Positions 1 to 5,134 of a stretch of 5,917 nucleotides of DNA are shown here, in pieces (the stretch's first letter is position 1; every line of letters starts with the position of its first letter). A model generated the notes under the pieces. The model was given only the letters and a program-made list of their open reading frames with translations, was not told the DNA's origin and did not search any database. Position numbers and translations under genes: made by a program. Source of the stretch: Bacteroidales bacterium UBA4417 (lineage in GTDB: Bacteria > Bacteroidota > Bacteroidia > Bacteroidales > UBA4417); assembly GCA_002389705.1 (NCBI GenBank), contig DGQJ01000082.1, positions 1,406 to 7,322 of the forward strand, in the 5' to 3' direction.

Positions 1-55
1 CTATAGCTGTCGCGGCTTTTCGGGCACCTGATATGCATTAAATACCAACGCAGCA
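1..55. other. Leader upstream of the first porP-like gene, upstream gene not visible
   Basis: All three forward frames hit a stop within 41 bases: TAG at 4-6, TGA at 29-31 and TAA at 39-41. If an upstream gene ends here, only a few C-terminal codons are visible and its frame cannot be chosen. In other Bacteroidota the gene before a PorP/SprF gene is often a large T9SS-secreted adhesin, but nothing in these bases demonstrates that. The segment before the ATG at 56 is A/C-rich and has no Shine-Dalgarno sequence. No promoter match was found. Confidence 0.4.
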
Positions 56-970
56 ATGAAAAAGTTAATCCTCATAATTATTTTGCTGGCGAGCCTGGGA
101 GGCTATGCGCAGCAGGATGTACTCTTCAGTCAGTTTATGTTTAACAAACTTACTGTGAACCCCGCGTATGCCGGAAGCAGGGAAGTTTTTAGCGCTGATG
201 CAGTGTACCGGTATCAATGGGTTGGTATCGACGGGGCGCCAAAAACCTTTTCGCTCAGCATGCATGCGCCACTGCGTAACGATCATATCGCACTGGGTGG
301 TTATGTTTATAATGATAAAATAGGACCGGTAGTTGAGCAGGGTGCCCTTTTAACCTATGCCTACCGTATTACACTCCCAACAGGTAAGTTGTCATTCGGA
401 TTGTCGGCCGGTTTTAAGTATAATGACGTAAACTGGAATATGATTGAAATTGAGGATCCTGATTTTTCGTTCCAGGGCCAATACAAGAACAAGCTTTTAC
501 CCGACGCAAACTTTGGAATTTATTATTACTCGAACCGGGTTTTTGCCGGGTTATCGTCAAAGCAATTGCTGCAGAATGAATACGGTATGGTTGAACAGGA
601 TGGCAAAAAAACTTACTCGAAGTTACTGAGGCATTTTTATGGAATGGCAGGCGTAGCTGTTCCGGTTTCGGACCAGGTGATTTTCAGGCCATCCATATTG
701 GTAAAATATGTGAAAGATGCACCCTGGCAAATGGATTTGAATGCCAGTTTCCTGTTTAACGACTTGTTTTCGCTGGGTATGACTTATCGCACTGCCGGTG
801 ACCTGGTGTTTTTAACTGAAATCAATATCGGGAAGAAATATCGCCTTGGATATTCCTACGATATGAGTGTTAAGGAGCTGGTTCACTACAATTCAGGATC
901 GCATGAGATCAGGCTCGGGCTGGACCTCGACCTGTTGAAAAACAGGATGTACACCCCGAGATATTTTTAA
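56..970 (+). CDS. PorP/SprF family type IX secretion system outer-membrane protein
   Basis: This is a complete 304-residue outer-membrane beta-barrel protein of the PorP/SprF family. Seen: an N-terminal signal peptide (Lys2-Lys3, hydrophobic 4-16, probable signal peptidase I cleavage after Ala18 before Gln-Gln-Asp); the family hallmark NPAYAG at 35-40; GAPKT at 60-64; NDKIGP at 86-91; PDANFG followed by a tyrosine run at 149-158; FRPS at 210-213; and a C-terminal PRYF ending in the aromatic residue expected of a barrel assembly signal. Known: PorP and SprF act in type IX secretion; SprF is needed to export the gliding adhesin SprB, and SprF-like paralogues serve particular type B substrates. 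Inferred: with the OmpA gene 31 bp downstream it forms an envelope module for secretion or surface attachment. The start is fixed by the signal peptide; there is no Shine-Dalgarno sequence, as is normal in Bacteroidota. Which substrate it serves cannot be told here. Confidence 0.95.
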   Translation: MKKLILIIILLASLGGYAQQDVLFSQFMFNKLTVNPAYAGSREVFSADAVYRYQWVGIDGAPKTFSLSMHAPLRNDHIALGGYVYNDKIGPVVEQGALLTYAYRITLPTGKLSFGLSAGFKYNDVNWNMIEIEDPDFSFQGQYKNKLLPDANFGIYYYSNRVFAGLSSKQLLQNEYGMVEQDGKKTYSKLLRHFYGMAGVAVPVSDQVIFRPSILVKYVKDAPWQMDLNASFLFNDLFSLGMTYRTAGDLVFLTEINIGKKYRLGYSYDMSVKELVHYNSGSHEIRLGLDLDLLKNRMYTPRYF

Positions 971-990
971 TTAAATTTTTACTACCCCTA

Positions 991-1005
991 ATGAACCGAG
1001 TATGA
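991..1005 (+). other. Four-codon mini-ORF overlapping the ompA-family start codon
   Basis: ATG-AAC-CGA-GTA-TGA lies in the 31-bp gap between the porP-like and OmpA-family genes. Its TGA stop (1003-1005) overlaps the ATG at 1002 in an ATGA arrangement. The bases before the two ATGs are near copies 11 bp apart (ATGAACCGAGT and ATGAACAAGCG), so it may be a start-region duplication with no function. If translated, it could couple ribosome arrival to the downstream start by termination and reinitiation. There is no evidence for either beyond the overlap itself. Confidence 0.2.
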
Positions 1006-3599
1006 ACAAGCGATATTTAGTTTTACTCATTGCGTTTATCCTCGCTGGTATACTGGCCCACGCCCAGATTAACCAGGCTGATAAGCTTTTTAAAAGTTAC
1101 AGTTATTCCCTGGCTATACCTCAATACCTGAAAATTGCTCAAAAACCCGGAGATCCTGACCGCAATTATGCCATTACAAGGCTGGCTGATTGTTACCGCC
1201 TCATTAACGACCAACTGAATGCAAAAGCATGGTATGCTAAAGTTGTGAAACTTCCTAACAGCGAAAGTATCAACTGGTTTTATTATGGAAGAGCATTGCA
1301 AAGCGCGCAGGAGTATGAGAAAGCAAAAATGGCTTTTGAAAAATTTGATTACCTCAGTCCCGACGATCCCAGGGGGAAAGCTTACGCCCGGTTTTGCGAT
1401 CAGGCACTAAACCTCGAAGACAAACCAGCTGCATTCGAAATTAAACATTTTAAATCCCTTAACTCAGCTCAATCCGATTTTGGCCCTGCCTTTTATGGCG
1501 ATGGGATTATTTTTGTTTCCGACCGCCGGCAAAATTTCCTGGAAGGTAAAAAATATGAGTGGACCAATTCGAACTATCTCGATCTCTATTTTTCAACACC
1601 CAAATACCTGGATGAATTTTTCCAGGATATGAACGAGCCCAAATCATTCAACGGAAAATTTAACCAGACGTATCACGATGGACCTGCTTCGTTTGCCCGT
1701 CACGATAGCTTGATTTATTTTACCCGGGCCGCCAAAGGCAAGGAAGGCAAGGATTCGGATAACTTCCGGACCGACCGCTTGAAAATTTTCTGGTCAGCTT
1801 ACAAAGGCTCCTGGTCCAAAACCGAACCATTTTTCCTGAACTCCGACGATTATTCAGTTGGCCACCCGGTGCTTACCCCTGGCGGAGATACCATTTATTT
1901 TGTTTCGGATATGCAGGGTGGGCAAGGAGGAACCGATATTTACAGCTGTGTATGGAAAAACAACGAATGGAGCCAGCCGGTTAACCTGGGTGATAAAGTA
2001 AACTCTTTCGGAAACGAGATGTTCCCTGCCATAGTTGGGCATGATCTGTATTTTGCTTCTGATGGGTTTGCCGGTTTTGGCGGTCTCGATATATTTAAAT
2101 CTACGCTTTCGGGAGGCAAATGGTCCGAAGCCGAAAACCTCGGGCAGCCCATTAACTCTTCCTTCGACGATTTTGCCATGATCCTTGATTCGGAAGGCAA
2201 AAAAGGATTTTTCAGCAGCAACCGTCCCGGCGGACTTGGCAGCGACGACATCTATGCATGTAAACGCATCGACAGCCGTAAAATTAAATCCGGCACCCAG
2301 GATAAAGCAGCTAAAAATGTAGTTCCGTGTCCTCCCGAAGATTCACTTGCTGTTATGATCTCGGGGATAGTTAAGGACAGGCAAACCGGGAAACCCGTTC
2401 CGGGAGCTACTGTATTCCTGCTTAACACGCTCACCGGTAAGGCCAAAGTATTAAAAACAGGCTCAAATGGAGAATTTAAGTCCGTTGGCAGCAAAGGAAT
2501 ACTTTATGTGGCCAAAGGCATGGAGAATAATTATCTTTCGGATTGCCTGAATTTTAAAATTGAAACTACTGACACTTCGCGGGTGGCAACCTTGCCGCGC
2601 GATCTGCAGATTGACCGGCTCGAGTTGAACAAGATAATAAGCATCAATCACATGGATTATGCCATCGAAACCATTTACTACGATTTCAACAAATGGTTTA
2701 TTCGTCCCGATGCAGCCAAGGAACTTGATAAACTGGTGCAGGTGATGAAGGAAAACCCGGTGATGGTTGAGCTGGGTTCGCATACTGATAGTCGCGGAAG
2801 CTGGGAATACAACCTGGATTTATCGCAAAAACGTGCCGAGTCGGCAGTAAGGTATATTGTGATGCAGGGCATTGATGCAACCCGTATTACTGCCAAAGGT
2901 TATGGTGAATCGCAACCGGTAAACCAGTGTACGGATGGCATCCCATGTTCTGCACGCGAGCACCAGGCAAACCGCCGCACTGAGTTTAAAGTAACAGGAT
3001 TTACAAAACCTGATGGGAATTCGGTTTACGATATGAATAAATTTAAGGACCAGGAGGAAATTCCGGCTTACCTGCTCGATCAGGATTTCTTTATGGATTG
3101 TTTACAGGACAGGAAAATGGCTAAATCGTACGGTAAAGCCGAGCCCGAAAAACCTTCAACACCTGTGGAAACCAAACCGTCGCCTGCAGTTAAAACTCCT
3201 GCTGCTGTTAAAAAACCAGTTAAAGAAACAAAGCCAGTTGCACCTGCACAAAAACCGGTTACGGATATTGAACAACCAAAACAGGAAGTTTCGTCAAATA
3301 AAACAAAGGAAATCCCTCAACCAGGCACCGCTGTTACGCCCAACCCAGGTGCAGTGAAGTACCGGGTTCAGATTTATGCACTCAGCAGGCAGAAATCACT
3401 GGTTGATCCTGAATTTGAAGATTTGCAGGATGTACAAATGTATGTAGAGGACGGAATGTATAAATACACAACCGGTATTTTCAATACCCACGAGGAAGCT
3501 GCCAGGTACAGGGATGTAATGATACAGGTTGGTTTTAGCGATGCTTTCGTGGTAACTTTTGTAAACAACAAAAGAATTTATATCAGCCCAGCCAACTAA
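1002..3599 (+). CDS. OmpA family protein with TPR, WD40-like, carboxypeptidase-regulatory and SPOR-like domains (PorE-like)
   Basis: An 865-residue envelope protein expected to tie its barrel partner to peptidoglycan. Domains seen, in order: signal peptide 1-21 (cut after AHA; no lipobox Cys); TPR-like helices about 26-122; at least five WD40-like (PD40) units about 159-420 with recurrent YFxSD and DIY/DIF motifs; carboxypeptidase-regulatory-like fold about 451-500; OmpA C-terminal domain about 556-667; Lys/Pro/Val/Ala-rich linker about 709-785; SPOR-like module about 786-860. In the OmpA domain, Asp596 (HTDSRG) and Arg611 sit 15 residues apart, matching the pair that binds diaminopimelate in Acinetobacter OmpA. 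Cys643 and Cys649 form a likely disulfide loop. Family knowledge: PorE of Porphyromonas has the TPR/WD40/CRD/OmpA order but is a lipoprotein; this one appears soluble. The 31-bp gap suggests co-transcription with the upstream porP-like gene. The ATG at 1002 is chosen because the signal peptide starts there. Confidence 0.95.
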   Translation: MNKRYLVLLIAFILAGILAHAQINQADKLFKSYSYSLAIPQYLKIAQKPGDPDRNYAITRLADCYRLINDQLNAKAWYAKVVKLPNSESINWFYYGRALQSAQEYEKAKMAFEKFDYLSPDDPRGKAYARFCDQALNLEDKPAAFEIKHFKSLNSAQSDFGPAFYGDGIIFVSDRRQNFLEGKKYEWTNSNYLDLYFSTPKYLDEFFQDMNEPKSFNGKFNQTYHDGPASFARHDSLIYFTRAAKGKEGKDSDNFRTDRLKIFWSAYKGSWSKTEPFFLNSDDYSVGHPVLTPGGDTIYFVSDMQGGQGGTDIYSCVWKNNEWSQPVNLGDKVNSFGNEMFPAIVGHDLYFASDGFAGFGGLDIFKSTLSGGKWSEAENLGQPINSSFDDFAMILDSEGKKGFFSSNRPGGLGSDDIYACKRIDSRKIKSGTQDKAAKNVVPCPPEDSLAVMISGIVKDRQTGKPVPGATVFLLNTLTGKAKVLKTGSNGEFKSVGSKGILYVAKGMENNYLSDCLNFKIETTDTSRVATLPRDLQIDRLELNKIISINHMDYAIETIYYDFNKWFIRPDAAKELDKLVQVMKENPVMVELGSHTDSRGSWEYNLDLSQKRAESAVRYIVMQGIDATRITAKGYGESQPVNQCTDGIPCSAREHQANRRTEFKVTGFTKPDGNSVYDMNKFKDQEEIPAYLLDQDFFMDCLQDRKMAKSYGKAEPEKPSTPVETKPSPAVKTPAAVKKPVKETKPVAPAQKPVTDIEQPKQEVSSNKTKEIPQPGTAVTPNPGAVKYRVQIYALSRQKSLVDPEFEDLQDVQMYVEDGMYKYTTGIFNTHEEAARYRDVMIQVGFSDAFVVTFVNNKRIYISPAN

Positions 3600-3633
3600 T
3601 TATTTTCTCGGGTTCACTCTGATACTAACATGG

Positions 3634-3667
3634 AAAGGTCCGGGAAATACCCGGGCCTTTGCTTTTA
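3634..3667 (+). terminator. Rho-independent-like terminator after the porP-ompA unit
   Basis: An 11-bp stem pairs 3634-3644 with 3650-3660 around the 5-base loop AAATA. The only imperfection is one U-G wobble (T3639 opposite G3655). The right arm ends in TTT and is followed by GCTTTTA. It starts 35 bp after the OmpA-family stop and lies between two convergent genes. The stem is nearly symmetrical with A's on its left side, so it could also stop transcription coming from the sirtuin gene on the minus strand. The U-tract is interrupted, which lowers certainty on efficiency but not on the structure. Confidence 0.75.
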
Positions 3668-3726
3668 TCGGGCACTGCTTACTTCAGCCTGAAATCATTG
3701 TACAACTTCACTGCTCGGGTATCGCG

Positions 3727-4413
3727 TTATTCGGATAGCAACTTTTTAACAAGTGCAGGAACTCCTGTGCCGGCGGTTTCACGATAAACAGTCAGGTTAT
3801 TTACGCCCTGCAACATTTCGGCATGCGGATCGATTAAATATACGGGGGTGTGATCCTTAACATAATATACCAGCCCTGCAGCAGGGTACACATTCAGCGA
3901 AGTGCCGATAACAATAAAAATATCAGCCTGTGCAGCCAGTTCCATAGCTGGTTCAATCATAGGTACAGCTTCGCCAAACCATACAATGTGTGGCCGTAAT
4001 TGAGAGCCTTTCTCGCAAAGATCACCTTTATTAAGTTCCCATCCCGTTAATTCATAAACCAGGTTTTCGTCAACAGTGCTTCTTGCTTTTTTTAATTCCC
4101 CGTGCAGGTGCAGCACATGAGCCGATCCGGCCCTTTCATGGAGGTCGTCAACATTCTGAGTTATGATCCGGACCTCAAATTTCTTCTCCAGTTCCACCAG
4201 TGCAAGGTGACCAGCATTGGGAGTAACTTCGTACAACTGTTTACGGCGCTGGTTATAAAAATCGAGTACCAGCTGTTGGTTTCTCAGCCAGGCATCGTAG
4301 GTGGCAACATCTTCAACTCTGTGCTCCTCCCACAAGCCGTTCGAATCGCGGAATGTACGTATACCACTTTCGGCGCTCATGCCGGCACCGGTTAACACAA
4401 CAATCTTTTTCAT
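3727..4413 (-). CDS. cobB: Sir2/CobB-type NAD-dependent protein deacylase (probable desuccinylase), zinc cysteines largely missing
   Basis: A 228-residue cytoplasmic sirtuin that removes acyl groups from lysines using NAD+, giving nicotinamide and O-acyl-ADP-ribose. Seen: NAD-binding GAGMSAESGI at 9-18; FRD at 21-23; QNVDDLH at 86-92; catalytic His104 in HLHGEL; RPHIVWFGE at 140-148; GTSLNVYPA at 170-178. Tyr53 and Arg56 (FYNQRR) match the acyl-pocket pair of SIRT5 and E. coli CobB (Tyr92/Arg95), so succinyl or malonyl lysine is a likely substrate class. The zinc region is odd: between His104 and Arg140 the only cysteine is Cys133, where the family normally has four. I recall similar loss in other Bacteroidota sirtuins but cannot verify it here. 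The ATG at 4413 is preferred because family members start a few residues before the VVLTGAG strand; an in-frame ATG at 4452 would add 13 polar residues. The gene is convergent with the OmpA-family gene and has no evident functional link to it. Confidence 0.93.
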   Translation of the reverse strand: MKKIVVLTGAGMSAESGIRTFRDSNGLWEEHRVEDVATYDAWLRNQQLVLDFYNQRRKQLYEVTPNAGHLALVELEKKFEVRIITQNVDDLHERAGSAHVLHLHGELKKARSTVDENLVYELTGWELNKGDLCEKGSQLRPHIVWFGEAVPMIEPAMELAAQADIFIVIGTSLNVYPAAGLVYYVKDHTPVYLIDPHAEMLQGVNNLTVYRETAGTGVPALVKKLLSE

Positions 4414-4450
4414 ATAACGTGTTGTTTTCTTTGTTTTCAGGGATAAGGCC

Positions 4451-4475
4451 ATTCCGGATTGATCCCGGAATCCGG
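4451..4475. repeat. Overlapping inverted repeats in the sirtuin leader
   Basis: ATTCCGG (4451-4457) pairs with CCGGAAT (4465-4471). In a second register, CCGGATT (4454-4460) pairs with AATCCGG (4469-4475). The two 7-bp stems share bases and exclude one another. On the minus strand the element lies 37 bp upstream of the preferred sirtuin ATG at 4413, so it could be a protein-binding palindrome or a leader structure. It also covers part of the alternative ATG at 4452. No T-tract follows directly on either strand, so a terminator role is unlikely. Confidence 0.4.
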
Positions 4476-4494
4476 TCCCGCTTATCGCGTTTTT

Positions 4495-4502
4495 TAACTT
4501 TG
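4495..4502 (+). promoter_or_regulatory. Candidate Bacteroidota -7 box (TAACTTTG)
   Basis: TAACTTTG matches the TAnnTTTG -7 consensus of Bacteroidota sigma-ABfr promoters at all fixed positions. No TTTG or TTG was found at the usual spacing upstream; the nearest TTG, at 4459-4461, is about 33 bp away, too far for a -33 element. If active, transcription would start near 4509, just before the small ORF at 4532. A single 8-base match with six fixed positions can occur by chance, so this is tentative. Confidence 0.3.
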
Positions 4503-4531
4503 CTTTTAAGGCTTAAAATTAATTAATTTAG

Positions 4532-4669
4532 ATGGCTGGCAAAGATTTGCATCGGATTTTTACTCCATTTGCTGGCTGGGTTATTTCGCTGACGTTGGCA
4601 TCGGGATTCAGAATGGGGAGTTTATGCCCGGGTTTCATTTCAGAATGGCGTTTCAATTTTGGCCCATAA
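4532..4669 (+). CDS. Possible 45-residue small protein, unrecognised
   Basis: A 45-codon open frame runs from the ATG at 4532 to the TAA at 4667-4669. The peptide has a hydrophobic stretch at about residues 9-24 (IFTPFAGWVISLTLAS) that could be a short membrane segment, and a Trp/Phe-containing tail. It starts about 23 bases after the start site predicted from the TAACTTTG box at 4495-4502. No family is recognised and there is no Shine-Dalgarno sequence. An open frame of this length is common by chance, so this is a weak call resting only on the promoter box and the hydrophobic segment. Confidence 0.15.
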   Translation: MAGKDLHRIFTPFAGWVISLTLASGFRMGSLCPGFISEWRFNFGP

Positions 4670-4690
4670 TCCCGAAATGGGACAAATTTG
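4658..4690 (+). promoter_or_regulatory. Near-consensus Bacteroidota promoter, no obvious gene behind it
   Basis: TTTG at 4658-4661 is followed after 21 bases by CAAATTTG at 4683-4690, one mismatch from TAnnTTTG (C for the first T). The spacing is within the range for Bacteroidota housekeeping promoters. The -7 box is a perfect 8-bp palindrome, so it could also be a repressor site. The predicted start, near 4697, is more than 430 bp before the second porP-like ATG. The transcript would be either a long leader or a non-coding RNA. Confidence 0.2.
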
Positions 4691-5062
4691 ATGCCAGGAA
4701 ACATGTAAGAATTTATATGTATGCTGAAAATCAGGCAGATAAAATTTTAGGCATGATATTTTCGATCTGTTAATACATATTGGCACAACGATTTGAGATC
4801 AACAATCGAAGTTGCGGATAAAAACCTCGTAAAACTCTAATAAACAAACTTGTATGTCTTTAAATACTCCAAACATCTGCCTCAGTGCCCTGGAATTCAA
4901 CCAAGAATTTTCTGCCATTTCAGGACAAGCTACCGGACGTTTCCTGTATTCAAATATAATTTCAGCTCCATTATTACATTTTCAGTCAGGTAAGCCTGTT
5001 TTTACATCGGGTAACTCTCAATTTTTTCGAAACAATCAAACACTGATTAAGTAAATATTTGC

Positions 5063-5097
5063 CTGCCAGGGCGAGCCATAGGCTCAAAACCTGACAG
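5063..5097 (+). promoter_or_regulatory. Hairpin in the 5' leader of the second porP-like gene
   Basis: The outer stem pairs 5063-5070 (CTGCCAGG) with 5090-5097 (CCTGACAG) with one C-A mismatch. An internal loop (GC opposite AAAA) separates it from a perfect 5-bp inner stem, GAGCC (5073-5077) with GGCTC (5081-5085), closed by the triloop ATA. In total 12 of 13 pairs are Watson-Crick. It ends 37 bases before the ATG at 5135. No T-run follows on the plus strand, so a simple terminator is unlikely; a leader structure affecting mRNA stability or translation, or a protein-binding palindrome, fits better. No counterpart was seen in the 55 bases before the first porP-like gene. Confidence 0.45.
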
Positions 5098-5134
5098 CAA
5101 CGAACTGAAATTAACTGTCAACAACTACACTGCT

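Larger units (their letters stand above)
4414..5134. other. AT-rich gene-poor region between the sirtuin and the second porP-like gene
   Basis: About 720 bp separate the divergent sirtuin and second porP-like starts. No recognisable protein is encoded on either strand. It holds an inverted repeat at 4451-4475, an exact TAnnTTTG box at 4495-4502, a 45-codon ORF at 4532-4669, a 10-bp direct repeat (TTCAGAATGG at 4607-4616 and 4639-4648), a near-consensus promoter at 4658-4690, an open frame of 66 codons at 4854-5054 with no recognised family, and a hairpin at 5063-5097. Base composition is visibly more AT-rich than in the flanking genes, most clearly around 4681-4860. It probably carries the promoters for both flanking genes, and perhaps a non-coding transcript or a decayed gene. 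Confidence 0.6.

Noticed and set aside
1..41. C-terminal tail of an adhesin with a type B sorting domain
   Set aside because: Only a few codons are visible in each frame, and none matches the typical ending clearly enough to choose one.
1940..2783. Several minus-strand open frames of 60-106 codons inside the OmpA-family gene
   Set aside because: They are antisense shadows of a continuous 865-codon gene with well-supported domains. None resembles a known family.
3127..3357. Lys/Pro-rich stretch of the OmpA-family protein as a frameshift or junk insertion
   Set aside because: The frame is continuous into a well-formed SPOR-like module. Such low-complexity linkers are normal in peptidoglycan-spanning periplasmic proteins.
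4102..4395. 97-codon plus-strand open frame antisense to the sirtuin
   Set aside because: It lies wholly within the sirtuin gene, whose minus-strand protein has all family motifs; this frame has no recognisable features.
4414..4452. Upstream ATG at 4452 as the sirtuin start
   Set aside because: It would add 13 polar residues before the conserved MKKIVVLTGAG start and overlaps an inverted repeat. The start at 4413 fits the family better.
4663..4681. CCCAT...ATGGG inverted repeat as a terminator
   Set aside because: Only 5 bp of stem with a 9-base loop, and no T-tract follows; too weak for a terminator.
4854..5054. 66-codon plus-strand open frame as a protein gene
   Set aside because: No recognised motif, no signal peptide or membrane segment, AT-rich third positions unlike the neighbours, and no clear promoter. 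It may be a chance frame or a decayed gene; not enough to call it.
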